NCBI GenBank assembly: GCA_947381945.1
Contig: CANCXM010000017.1
Location: 1 to 64,000 of the forward strand
Origin: an uncultured Muribaculaceae bacterium
GTDB lineage: Bacteria; Bacteroidota; Bacteroidia; Bacteroidales; Muribaculaceae
Direction of reading: 5' to 3'
DNA: 64,000 bases
Shown: positions 15,164 to 23,640 of the stretch, piece after piece
Layout: every line of letters starts with the position of its first letter
How positions within the stretch are numbered: the first letter of the stretch is position 1
Translations under genes and position numbers: made by a program
Notes under the pieces: model-generated
Seen by the model: only the letters and a program-made list of their open reading frames with translations
Told to the model about the DNA's origin: nothing
Databases searched by the model: none

Positions 15164-16381
15164 TTAAAGTTTATTGATGCGGCCTGTAAAGAGAATCGCG
15201 CCTGTGGATGTCTCCTCTATTATGAATGCAAATGGGCGGTCGATATGGAATTCGACCTCCTCGAAGTAAATATCTGTGTCACCTCCAACAAGTTCAGTCA
15301 CAGCTGTCGCAACCGTACCTTTTTCATCAACTTCAATACTGGTGAACTGTTCTGACTTTGCCAGATGAGTATTTCTGTCAGACATGGCCGACAAATCGGC
15401 ATTCTCGCCATCATATACCTCGCCGAGACCTATACGTTTAAAATATTCGTCGAGTTCAAAGTGAGTTGTTATGTTGAATTTAGGCATTTCGAGCTTGCAA
15501 TCTCTGATAATCCTGTCTTTTTTCCATGCCGACCACGCGTATGAATCGAGTTCCTGCAACGCATCGCCGAGTGGTGTGTCTTTGGACGGGAGAAGAAGTA
15601 TCATCGCGTATGCCCCGTTGCCGTAATTCATGCGGGCAAGTTCATATTTCTCCGCTTTGAAATAGTACATGTTTTCATCTTTGCACATGGTTGGCACTTT
15701 TGAAACAGTCCCGTCTGCATTGTTGAAATCCTTGCTCACAGTATTCTCTGTTTTAAATGGTTGTTGCCATTCGCTTTTGAAATATAAGGCGTTGAGAATT
15801 ATAAATGTAGCTTCGTCAGTGTAAGGGCTGCTGATTACCTTTGGAATCATGCCGTCAGTATTTGAAGAGCACCATTTATTGATTTTCTTCACTGCTTCTT
15901 CGGTCGAAAGGTCTATTGTCGCGGCATTGGCCCGGTAGAAGTCCGCCACAGAACGAGAATACGAAGGAAGAACATTGAAACCGTCGTTAAGCCATACGGA
16001 GTTGGCAATGTAGAGGCTGGTTTTCTTATCGGCTTTGGGAAGTTCAGAGAGCAAGCGTTTATTCAAAGTATTAAGATCTCCGATGGAATTGCAGCCAAGG
16101 ACAGTGGTAATCTCGTCAAGGGTTTTTCCCTGTGCACCATTGGCAAGCATACCGAGAGCAAACTGTATGCTCAGAGGCGATACCATAAAATTAGGCTCGT
16201 CTGAACAGGCGTCAAAATATCGTAGCATATCAAATGTTGAGTTGATTTGGGTATTGACAATCCCTATATCATGAATGCCAAGTACGATATCTTTACGCAC
16301 ATTATTTTCTCCCTTATCATCACTGCTGCACGCACTGAAAAGAAGGGCAAACATCAATAGTAAAGCATTATGTTTTTTCAT
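15164..16381 (-). CDS. Serpin family lipoprotein (protease inhibitor)
   Basis: 405-residue serpin with a lipobox (LLFSAC, Cys18) followed by SSDDKGEN, suggesting a lipid-anchored and possibly surface location. Serpin landmarks: NFMVSPLSIQFALGMLANGAQG (about 64-85), FIILNALYFKSEW (193-205), the hinge VDEKGTVATAVT (351-362) and the terminal FAFIIEETSTGAILFTGRI. The hinge keeps small residues at P12-P10, as in inhibitory serpins, so it should trap a protease. The reactive loop is rich in Gly, Asp and Thr (ELVGGDTD), with P1 around Thr369-Asp370 by counting. Only 15 bases separate it from the upstream C10 protease. Confidence 0.93.
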   Translation of the reverse strand: MKKHNALLLMFALLFSACSSDDKGENNVRKDIVLGIHDIGIVNTQINSTFDMLRYFDACSDEPNFMVSPLSIQFALGMLANGAQGKTLDEITTVLGCNSIGDLNTLNKRLLSELPKADKKTSLYIANSVWLNDGFNVLPSYSRSVADFYRANAATIDLSTEEAVKKINKWCSSNTDGMIPKVISSPYTDEATFIILNALYFKSEWQQPFKTENTVSKDFNNADGTVSKVPTMCKDENMYYFKAEKYELARMNYGNGAYAMILLLPSKDTPLGDALQELDSYAWSAWKKDRIIRDCKLEMPKFNITTHFELDEYFKRIGLGEVYDGENADLSAMSDRNTHLAKSEQFTSIEVDEKGTVATAVTELVGGDTDIYFEEVEFHIDRPFAFIIEETSTGAILFTGRINKL

Positions 16382-16396
16382 AACTTTTAGTAATTT

Positions 16397-17656
16397 TTAT
16401 TTAGTAATCGAAAAATATTGAACATTATATTTATAATCTCTTTCGGAATTATATGCAAATACCTCATCATAGAAATATCCATCGTTAATGCCATCAAGCC
16501 CCCAATTGAAATAATTGTATAATTCCTCGTTTATACAATCAGACAGTATATTCCACTCAAGTGAATTAATATTTCTTACATATTCAATCACATGAGTTGA
16601 TCTATATTTATGCCCACTTACAACCCACATGTGACCTACTGATTTTTCCTGATTATTTTCTGTATATTTCCGATCACCACGTACTAATATAATTCCTCCA
16701 CCAACACCTCTAAAACATAGTTTTTTATAATTTGTTATTGGGCTAACGTTGTAACCCAAAGCTTTTATGGTTGCTCTTGTGTTGGAAGTTGCAGTCGAGG
16801 TCCCATTCGGACCTGAGTAATCTGAATTAGATCGGTGACCTAATTCTCTCATTAGCCTTCCTATGGTTGAATGCGGTGCATTTGGGTAACAGCAATAATC
16901 GGAACTTCCACTTATATGACGTTTGATATTATCCCAATCTAGGGTTATTTCCGCTTTTCCGCCATTCAAAAAAGATAAAGATAGGCTTTTGGGATATTCA
17001 AAATAACTCATAGCCATAGCCGCTGCCGTGTTGCTGCATCCGGCGATATTATTCGGACAGAATGTTCCATATATGCCGGTTTGCCCCCATTTCATTTTTA
17101 CTCGTGGCAATATTGTATCTCCATGAACTTCTACTTCTCGTCTTACTTCTTGGATAACGAAATCATTAGGATTTTGGCTTGCAGATGTATCAATAGAAGA
17201 TTTTGCTACATAATCAACGGCCATATCCATAAACATAGCCAAACCGGGATTGTCACACTCTTCTATAGAGGTATATCTTCCTGATTCTGTAACGGCAAGT
17301 AATGGGGAGTCTTTAGTTCTCTTTGCGGAAATGACAGCAAAACCAGACTCATCCCTATAATTAATTACATATATAAGGGTGTCTGATTCAGACCGTGAGA
17401 TTGCTGATGTAATATACCTAATATCATCGAAGTTAACAACATGGGTAATGGAAGAACGAGATGCTTGAGTGTCATCGAGCATAGACCTTGCATCATTCGC
17501 AATCTCGATTGCCTCGGAGAGAGTACGAGTTGAAGTCTGTCGCATCTCAGTGATATTATTGTTAAAATCAGATTGAAACGGTTCGTTTATTTCTGATTTA
17601 CATGATACTAAGATGCCTAAAGAAAGCGGTAGTAGATAATAGGGATTTGATTTCAT
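16397..17656 (-). CDS. C10 family cysteine protease (streptopain-like)
   Basis: 419-residue secreted papain-fold protease of the SpeB family; a lipobox-like LVSC (Cys19) suggests lipid anchoring. Residues about 65-130 match the Spi-like inhibitory prodomain (YVINYRDESGFAVISAKR). Catalytic Cys207 lies in WGQTGIYGTFCPNNIAGCSNTAAAMA, His342 in GHMWVVSG, and the conserved Trp385 in FNWGLDGINDGYF. The active-site context GCSNTAA departs from the usual GCVATAM. Its codon use is visibly A+T-richer than the neighbours, hinting at transfer. The serpin follows 15 bases later, so they are probably co-transcribed. Confidence 0.9.
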   Translation of the reverse strand: MKSNPYYLLPLSLGILVSCKSEINEPFQSDFNNNITEMRQTSTRTLSEAIEIANDARSMLDDTQASRSSITHVVNFDDIRYITSAISRSESDTLIYVINYRDESGFAVISAKRTKDSPLLAVTESGRYTSIEECDNPGLAMFMDMAVDYVAKSSIDTSASQNPNDFVIQEVRREVEVHGDTILPRVKMKWGQTGIYGTFCPNNIAGCSNTAAAMAMSYFEYPKSLSLSFLNGGKAEITLDWDNIKRHISGSSDYCCYPNAPHSTIGRLMRELGHRSNSDYSGPNGTSTATSNTRATIKALGYNVSPITNYKKLCFRGVGGGIILVRGDRKYTENNQEKSVGHMWVVSGHKYRSTHVIEYVRNINSLEWNILSDCINEELYNYFNWGLDGINDGYFYDEVFAYNSERDYKYNVQYFSITK

Positions 17657-17791
17657 GATAGTTTAGATTAAATAATAAATCATATCTCGTGGTCTCTGAT
17701 AGTTCCTCATTAGTTGCATTATCATCTCCCGTATTCATGCTGATGGAGAAAATGAGGAGAAATACTGCAAGTAAATTTTTGAAATAACATA

Positions 17792-17838
17792 TAGTGCATC
17801 ATCTTGTATAGTGCATCATCTTGTAGTGCATCATCTTG
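17792..17838. repeat. Three tandem copies of TAGTGCATCATCTTG
   Basis: Exact copies lie at 17792-17806, 17809-17823 and 17824-17838; the first two are separated by TA. They lie about 145 bases upstream of the parE promoter element. Confidence 0.95.
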
Positions 17839-17982
17839 TATTTTTTTGAGGTTGGGGGTGGCTCAAAGATGGTCGGTGTGCAGAAGGCTAACACAAACAG
17901 AAATATGTAAAGAATGATATTATACATCTAAGGTCGAGAGTTTATTTGCCCTCAAAGATAAGGATTTTTGACGGAAATTTCG

Positions 17983-17990
17983 TAAATTTG
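17983..17990 (+). promoter_or_regulatory. Promoter -7 element for parE
   Basis: TAAATTTG predicts a transcription start near 17997. An ATG at 18000 would be almost leaderless; the ATG at 18030 would have a leader of about 33 bases and is preferred. Confidence 0.5.
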
Positions 17991-18029
17991 CCTCAAAAGA
18001 TGAAAATTCCATCCAAAGCGCTGAGAATC

Positions 18030-20015
18030 ATGATAAACAACGACGATATCGCCTCTGAAAACGTAGAGTTCATCGCTGAAAGCGGTGGCAACGGCTTGGA
18101 CAACGAGAAAACCACCGAGACGCAGATTGCTGCGGACTACAGCGAGGACGACATCAAGACCCTCGACTGGAAGGAACATATCCGCCGCCGTCCGGGCATG
18201 TATATCGGTAAGCTCGGCGACGGTTCGAATTATGACGACGGTATCTATGTGCTCATCAAGGAGGTGCTTGACAATGCCATCGACGAATACATGATGGGTT
18301 TCGGCAAGCAGGTGACTGTCGACGTGGCCGACGGGACTGTGACGGTGCGCGACTTCGGCCGCGGTGTCCCCTTGGGTAAGCTCGTCGATGTCTCCTCGCG
18401 CATGAACACCGGCGGCAAATATGATTCCAAGGCTTTCAAAAAGTCGGTGGGTCTGAATGGTGTCGGCATCAAGGCCGTCAACGCCCTCTCGACTGAATTC
18501 TACATTGCCAGCGTCCGCGACGGGATGCGCAAGAGCGTCCTCTATCATTGCGGCGACATAGTTGAGGAGAGTGATGTCGAGCCGACCGACGAGCCAAACG
18601 GAACCCTCGTGCGTTTCACCCCCGACAATACAATCTTCCGCGACTACAGCTACCGCGATGATTTCATCGTGCCGCTCATCAAGAACTATACCTTCCTCAA
18701 CACCGGGCTTGCCATGATATTCAACGGCAAGCGCTACATCTCGCGCAACGGTCTGCTTGATTTGCTGAAGGATGCGATGACGACCGAACCCCTCTACATG
18801 CCCATCCATCTCAAAGGTGAGGACATAGAGATAGCCATCACCCACGCCAACCAGCGCGGCGAGGAATACTATTCATTTGTCAACGGTCAGCACACCACCC
18901 AGGGCGGCACTCACCTGACAGCCTTCAAGGAAGCTGTGTCGAGGACAATCAAGGAATATTTCAAGAAGGATTTCGACTACTCCGACATCCGCAACGGCAT
19001 GATTGCGGCCGTGTCCATCAAGGTCGAGGAGCCGGTGTTCGAATCGCAGACCAAGACCAAGCTTGGAAGCCGCGACATGGGGCCGGATGGGCCGACAGTG
19101 GCCAAGTTTGTCGGTGATTTCGTCAAGACCGAGCTTGACAATTACCTCCACCGCAACACCGATATCGCCGACATCATCCTCAAAAAAGTGCAGGAGAGCG
19201 AACGCGACCGCAAGGCAATGGCCGGAATCACCAAACTGGCCCGCGAGAAGCAGAAGAAAGCCAATCTCCACAACAAGAAACTGCTTGACTGCCGTGTGCA
19301 TCTCAACGACATCCGTGGCGATGAGGAGAAGAAACTCGCCTCGTCGATTTTCATCACCGAGGGTGACTCCGCTGCAGGCTCAATCACCAAAATACGCGAT
19401 GTGTGGACCCAGGCCGTGTTCTCACTGCGAGGCAAGCCCAAGAACTCCTACGGCGTGCCCGCCAAGATTCTCTATGAGAACGAGGAATTCAATCTCCTGC
19501 AGGCCGCGCTCAATATCGAGGAGGGTATCGACGGGTTGCGCTACAACAAGGTCATCATCGCGACCGATGCCGATGTCGACGGAATGCACATACGCCTGCT
19601 TCTCCTGACCTTCTTCCTCCAGTTCTTCCCCGACATGATTAAGAAGGGCCACCTCTACGTCCTCCAGACACCCCTCTTCCGTGTGCGCAACCACAAGACC
19701 ACAAAACGCGGTGCGCGTGGCGGAGGCGGACAGGCCGACGATACATACTACTGCTACACCGATGAGGAACGCATCGCCGCCATCGAGAAACTCGGCGACA
19801 ATGCGGAAATCACCCGATTCAAAGGTCTCGGCGAGATTTCTCCCGAAGAGTTCCGCGGCTTCATCGGCCCCGACATGAGGCTCGACCGCGTTACGCTCCG
19901 CAAGGAGGATGCCGTGGCAGAACTGCTCGAATTCTATATGGGCAAGAACACCATGGAGCGCCAGAATTTCATCATCGAGAACCTCGTGGTGGAGGATGAC
20001 TCCGAAATAAGCTGA
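18030..20015 (+). CDS. parE: DNA topoisomerase IV subunit B (ParE)
   Basis: ATPase subunit of the type IIA topoisomerase that decatenates chromosomes together with ParC. GHKL ATPase motifs: [10 protein letters not shown] (N box), DFGRGVPLG and [11 protein letters not shown]. Then the transducer domain, then TOPRIM with [10 protein letters not shown] and [14 protein letters not shown]. The C-terminal [11 protein letters not shown] is typical of ParE/GyrB. The frame is open from 17946, but the first 28 codons precede or overlap the promoter element, so 18030 (MINNDDIAS) is chosen; 18000 is the alternative. A GyrB-like paralog cannot be excluded, but the length and the lack of a GyrB insertion favour ParE. 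coaD follows 11 bases later. Confidence 0.88.
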   Translation: MINNDDIASENVEFIAESGGNGLDNEKTTETQIAADYSEDDIKTLDWKEHIRRRPGMYIGKLGDGSNYDDGIYVLIKEVLDNAIDEYMMGFGKQVTVDVADGTVTVRDFGRGVPLGKLVDVSSRMNTGGKYDSKAFKKSVGLNGVGIKAVNALSTEFYIASVRDGMRKSVLYHCGDIVEESDVEPTDEPNGTLVRFTPDNTIFRDYSYRDDFIVPLIKNYTFLNTGLAMIFNGKRYISRNGLLDLLKDAMTTEPLYMPIHLKGEDIEIAITHANQRGEEYYSFVNGQHTTQGGTHLTAFKEAVSRTIKEYFKKDFDYSDIRNGMIAAVSIKVEEPVFESQTKTKLGSRDMGPDGPTVAKFVGDFVKTELDNYLHRNTDIADIILKKVQESERDRKAMAGITKLAREKQKKANLHNKKLLDCRVHLNDIRGDEEKKLASSIFITEGDSAAGSITKIRDVWTQAVFSLRGKPKNSYGVPAKILYENEEFNLLQAALNIEEGIDGLRYNKVIIATDADVDGMHIRLLLLTFFLQFFPDMIKKGHLYVLQTPLFRVRNHKTTKRGARGGGGQADDTYYCYTDEERIAAIEKLGDNAEITRFKGLGEISPEEFRGFIGPDMRLDRVTLRKEDAVAELLEFYMGKNTMERQNFIIENLVVEDDSEIS

Positions 20016-20026
20016 AAAACGGATAT

Positions 20027-20470
20027 ATGAACACTATACTTTTCCCCGGATCCTTCAACCCGTTCACTGTCGGCCATCAGTCGCTCGTCGAGCGAGTGTT
20101 GCCGCTTTTTGACCGTGTGGTCATAGCAATGGGTGTGAACTCCGGAAAACGCTACGACTTTTCTGTGGCGGAAAACCTCGCTGCCATCACCCGCCTTTAT
20201 GCGGATGAACCGAAAGTCAAGGTAATCAGTTATGAAGGATTGACAGTGGATGCCTGCCGTCGCGAAGGTGCGCGATGGATGCTCCGCGGAGTGCGCTCGA
20301 CGGTCGATTTCGAATATGAGCGCAACCTCGCCGACATCAACCGCCGGATTTCAGGCATAGAAACCCTGCTGCTTTTCACTCTTCCTGAATATGCCGCCGT
20401 CTCCTCGTCGGTGGTGCGCGAGTTGAAGGCCTACGGCCACGATGTCAGTGAATTCTTACCGAAGGAATAG
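20027..20470 (+). CDS. coaD: Phosphopantetheine adenylyltransferase (CoaD)
   Basis: Transfers AMP from ATP to 4'-phosphopantetheine, the fourth step of coenzyme A synthesis. 147 residues. The nucleotidyltransferase motif GSFNPFTVGHQSLVERV is at the N-terminus, RGVRSTVDFEYERNLADINR binds substrate, and the C-terminal AVSSSVVRELKAYG matches the ISSSxVRE motif. It probably shares a transcript with parE. Confidence 0.95.
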   Translation: MNTILFPGSFNPFTVGHQSLVERVLPLFDRVVIAMGVNSGKRYDFSVAENLAAITRLYADEPKVKVISYEGLTVDACRREGARWMLRGVRSTVDFEYERNLADINRRISGIETLLLFTLPEYAAVSSSVVRELKAYGHDVSEFLPKE

Positions 20471-20562
20471 ACCCGGTCAGTCATCAGCAGAAACCGAAGT
20501 TGGCTTATAAAAGAAACATAAGGATAACACATACACGAACAAGAACGATTTATACGAAAAAC

Positions 20563-22161
20563 ATGAAGAAAACAATTCTCGCCATAGTGCTTGCGGGACT
20601 TGCCCTGACCTCATTCGGCCAGATGCAGATTCAGTTCACCCCCGAGCGCAAATTGCGTTATGCCGAACAGATAATCGAGAATTATTATGTCGACACGGTC
20701 GACACCACCAAGGTCGTCACCGAGGCGATTGTGGCCATGCTCAAGACTCTCGACCCGCATTCCACCTACTCCTCCCCCGAGGAGACCCGCGAACTGACCG
20801 AACCCCTCGAAGGAAACTTCTCAGGCATCGGCATACGATTCCAGATGGTCAACGACACGCTTTATGTGATAGAGTCAGTGGCCGGAGGGCCGTCGGAGAA
20901 GATGGGCATCATTCCCGGTGACCGCATCATCGAGTGTAACGACACCGTCATCGCCGGAGTGAAAATGAAGAATTCCGGCATCATGAAGGTGTTGCGTGGT
21001 CCGAAAGGGACGATTGCTAACCTTAAGGTGCTCCGCAAGGGGAGCGCAGAGCCTCTTGAATTCCGCGTTGTGCGCGACGACATTCCCATCTACAGTGTGG
21101 ATGTGGCCTACATGGTCAATGACTCCGTCGGCTATATCTCCCTTTCCCGCTTTGCCGAAACCACTACCGACGAGGTGAAGGAGGCGATGAAGAACCTCCG
21201 CAAGCAAGGTATGCGCCATCTGATTTTCGATCTGACCGACAACGGTGGCGGCTACATGCGTCCCGCTACCGAACTCTCTGAAATGTTTCTTGACAAGGGG
21301 GATATGATTGTCTATACCGAGTCGCCGAAAAACGGAATGTCGGAATTCGTGGCCGAACGCCGCGGTGACTTCCGTGATGGCCGCGTTGTTGTCATGGCCA
21401 ACCAGTTCTCCGCCTCTGCCTCCGAAATCCTTTCGGGAGCCTTGCAGGACAATGACCGTGGTGTCATTGTTGGCCGGCGCACCTTCGGCAAGGGCCTTGT
21501 GCAGCGCCCCTTCCCCTTCCCCGACGGCTCGATGATGCGCCTGACAGTATCGCGCTACCACACTCCATCGGGTCGCTGCATACAGAAACCATACGTCGAC
21601 GGTGATGACGAGGCTTATCAGCGCGACATGATTGACCGCTACAATTCAGGTGAGTTCATGAATGCCGACAGCATCCATCATTTCCCCGATTCACTGAAAT
21701 TCTACACCAAGCGTCTCCACCGTCCCGTCTATGGAGGGGGTGGCATCATGCCCGACAAGTTCGTGCCCATCGACACGACGATGTATTCCGCCTATTACCG
21801 CGACCTAATTGCAAAGGGTGTCATCAATACCTTCTGCGTCAATTATGTTGATGCCCATCGTGGCGAAATCAAGCAGCGCTATGCCACCGACAATGACTAT
21901 GTGAGGGATTTCACCATCACTCCCGAACTGATGCAGGGAGTCATTGACCTCGGCAAGAAGGAGGGAGTGGAGTATAACGAAGAGGAATACAATCGTTCGC
22001 GTCCCATACTTGAAGCCATTGTCAAGGGGCTTATCGGACGCGATATCTATGAGCAGGCTACCTATTCGAAAGTCGTCTCGCCCTTCGACCCGATTTTCTC
22101 CGAGGCCATTGCCATCATCAACGACCCTCAGAAGTATAACTCCTACCTTGCAGGTAAGTAA
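20563..22161 (+). CDS. S41 C-terminal processing protease (CtpA-like)
   Basis: Secreted Ser-Lys protease of 532 residues that trims C-termini of envelope proteins. The ATG at 20563 (MKKTILAIVLAG) gives a signal peptide ending at SFGQ; the frame extends to a TTG at 20500, which would bury it. A PDZ domain lies at about 85-170 (GIGIRFQMVNDTLYVIESV, GIIPGDRIIECNDT). The catalytic S41 domain has QFSASASEILSGALQD (nucleophile Ser within 283-287) and Lys310 in TFGKGLVQ. It lies 92 bases after coaD and probably has its own promoter. Confidence 0.92.
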   Translation: MKKTILAIVLAGLALTSFGQMQIQFTPERKLRYAEQIIENYYVDTVDTTKVVTEAIVAMLKTLDPHSTYSSPEETRELTEPLEGNFSGIGIRFQMVNDTLYVIESVAGGPSEKMGIIPGDRIIECNDTVIAGVKMKNSGIMKVLRGPKGTIANLKVLRKGSAEPLEFRVVRDDIPIYSVDVAYMVNDSVGYISLSRFAETTTDEVKEAMKNLRKQGMRHLIFDLTDNGGGYMRPATELSEMFLDKGDMIVYTESPKNGMSEFVAERRGDFRDGRVVVMANQFSASASEILSGALQDNDRGVIVGRRTFGKGLVQRPFPFPDGSMMRLTVSRYHTPSGRCIQKPYVDGDDEAYQRDMIDRYNSGEFMNADSIHHFPDSLKFYTKRLHRPVYGGGGIMPDKFVPIDTTMYSAYYRDLIAKGVINTFCVNYVDAHRGEIKQRYATDNDYVRDFTITPELMQGVIDLGKKEGVEYNEEEYNRSRPILEAIVKGLIGRDIYEQATYSKVVSPFDPIFSEAIAIINDPQKYNSYLAGK

Positions 22162-22273
22162 GGAGCTATTTTATAAATCTTTATGACTGAGGCCTGAAAC
22201 CGATAGCCTTGCCGGATTGTTAGATTGTCAGGAGCGCGTTGACGCTCTGATGTTTCACTAATAATTAACCGTC

Positions 22274-22681
22274 ATGGCTTACAAGATTGAACAAATCGAG
22301 GGTATAGGTGAGGCTTACGCCCGCAAACTCGAGGCAGCCGGCATAAAGACGACTGAGGATCTTCTCGAAAAGTGTGCGACACGCAAAGGTCGCGAAACCG
22401 TTGCTGAGGAAACAGGTATCAGCGAGAAACTTATATTGAAATGGACTAATCATGCGGATCTGTTCCGCATCAAAGGTGTCGCCGGACAGTTCGCCGAACT
22501 CCTTGAGGCGGCCGGTGTCGATACAGTGAAAGAGTTCCGCCACAGAGTCGCTGCCAACCTGCAGCCGAAGCTCGTGGAAGTAAATGAGGCCAAGAATCTT
22601 TGCAACCGCGTGCCGTCAGTGTCAGAGGTCGAGAAGATGATTGTCCAGGCCAAGGAACTTGAACCGATCGTGACATATTGA
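22274..22681 (+). CDS. DUF4332 helix-hairpin-helix protein
   Basis: 135 residues, no signal peptide. Two related helix-hairpin-helix-like repeats are visible: IEQIEGIGEAYARKLEAAGI with KTTEDLLEKC (residues about 5-35), and LFRIKGVAGQFAELLEAAGV with DTVKEF (about 62-92). This pattern is the DUF4332 signature, found in predicted nucleic-acid-binding proteins. The exact role is unknown. A 26-bp hairpin lies about 70 bases downstream. Confidence 0.85.
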   Translation: MAYKIEQIEGIGEAYARKLEAAGIKTTEDLLEKCATRKGRETVAEETGISEKLILKWTNHADLFRIKGVAGQFAELLEAAGVDTVKEFRHRVAANLQPKLVEVNEAKNLCNRVPSVSEVEKMIVQAKELEPIVTY

Positions 22682-22751
22682 CCTGTTTATAGAAAATCTA
22701 TATATAGTTAGAAACTATACAGGTTTACATAGTTAGAAATTATAAATACGA

Positions 22752-22808
22752 GTCGAAATTATAAATGCTGGATGCTCAAATCGAGCATCCAGCATTTATA
22801 ATTTCGAC
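22752..22808. terminator. Perfect 26-bp hairpin
   Basis: The arms at 22752-22777 (starting GTCGAAATTATAAATGCTGG) and 22783-22808 are exact reverse complements around the 5-nt loop AAATC. The length is well beyond a normal terminator. Because it is symmetric it could act on both converging transcripts. Confidence 0.75.
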
Positions 22809-22948
22809 GGTCAATTGTGTAGCCGTAGATAGAGTTGAGCAGCCAGAGCTGTGGATTAAAATAGAATATAGTTAGATTAATTAGGATTAGATTAAGATAG
22901 AGTTAGATGAAAATAGATTCGACAGAGAATCCGAATAAGTATTATCTA

Positions 22949-23006
22949 TACTCTATACTTTAATCTCTATACTAAACAAAGTACTCTATACTTTAATCTC
23001 TATACT
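22949..23006. repeat. 25-nt direct repeat, two copies
   Basis: Identical 25-nt blocks (starting TACTCTATACTTTAATC) at 22949-22973 and 22982-23006. Each contains two minus-strand copies of AGTATAGAG. The same AGTATAGAG unit is repeated after aroK at 58054-58111. The repeat ends 14 bases from the lipoprotein stop. Confidence 0.9.
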
Positions 23007-23019
23007 GAAACTAACAGCA

Positions 23020-23556
23020 CTACTTACCCATGAGATCCTTGACCTTGTCGGCACCTGCCTGTGCGGCATCTGCTGCTTTTGCCTTAGCCTCATCGACAGC
23101 TTTCTTTGTCGCATCCTTGGCCTCGTCTACTTTTTCAGCTGTAGCGGCCTTGGCCTGGTCAACTTTGGCTGCGGCTGCGTCCTTGACGGAGTTTACCGCA
23201 GATTTTGTAGAGTCTACTGCATTCTTTGCAGCGTCTTTTGCTGCTTCAAGTGCTGAATCGGCTTTGGCTTCAAGACTTAGACCTGTGAATGCTGCTGCGG
23301 CAGCTGCGTCCTTGGCCTGAACGGCGGGAGTCACTTCATTGAGGAATGCTTCAGCGGCACCGTCCTTACCCTCTTTCACGAGTTGGTCGGCATATTCCTT
23401 TGCCTGTTGTACATAGACTTTGAGGCTGTCGGGGTTTGTGCAGTTTTCGATTTTAGTTTTGAGTGCTTCGCCTTTGTCTTCGGCTTTCTTCTCGGCGCTG
23501 CATGAAGCCATGCAAACTGCGCCTACAATTGCAATAGAAAGAAATAGCTTTTTCAT
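23020..23556 (-). CDS. Ala/Lys-rich helical lipoprotein
   Basis: 178-residue lipoprotein; lipobox MASC (Cys19) followed by SAEKKAEDK. The second half (about 95-175) is a run of imperfect 11-residue amphipathic repeats rich in Ala, Lys, Asp and Val (DAAKNAVDSTK, EKVDEAKDATK, KKAVDEAKAK), like LEA-type or apolipoprotein-like helices. It probably forms an elongated helix or coiled coil in the envelope. It lies downstream of porU, beyond a strong hairpin, so it has its own promoter or depends on read-through. Function unknown. Confidence 0.8.
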   Translation of the reverse strand: MKKLFLSIAIVGAVCMASCSAEKKAEDKGEALKTKIENCTNPDSLKVYVQQAKEYADQLVKEGKDGAAEAFLNEVTPAVQAKDAAAAAAFTGLSLEAKADSALEAAKDAAKNAVDSTKSAVNSVKDAAAAKVDQAKAATAEKVDEAKDATKKAVDEAKAKAADAAQAGADKVKDLMGK

Positions 23557-23579
23557 AATAAAAATATATAATCTATTAT

Positions 23580-23624
23580 AAAAAGCGTGGAGCGGATAAA
23601 AAGTTCATCCGTTCCACGCTTTTT
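23580..23624. terminator. Bidirectional terminator after porU
   Basis: The 18-nt arms at 23580-23597 and 23607-23624 (AAAAAGCGTGGAGCGGAT and its complement with one G-T pair) give a U-run on both strands. It lies 17 bases past the porU stop. Confidence 0.85.
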
Positions 23625-23640
23625 ACTCCGGCAATCCACA

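Larger units (their letters stand above)
17657..18029. other. Intergenic region with tandem repeat and parE promoter
   Basis: A divergent intergenic region of about 370 bases. It holds no credible gene. It contains a threefold 15-bp repeat at 17792-17838 and a TAAATTTG promoter element at 17983-17990. Confidence 0.7.
22682..23019. other. Convergent intergenic region with hairpin and repeats
   Basis: An A+T-rich stretch of about 340 bases between the DUF4332 gene (plus) and the Ala-rich lipoprotein (minus). No gene is seen. It contains short variants of ATAGTTAGAAA, a 26-bp perfect hairpin (22752-22808) and a 25-nt direct repeat (22949-23006). Confidence 0.7.

Noticed and set aside
17952-18845. 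297-codon antisense frame inside parE
   Set aside because: Shadow of the parE coding sequence; no independent motif.
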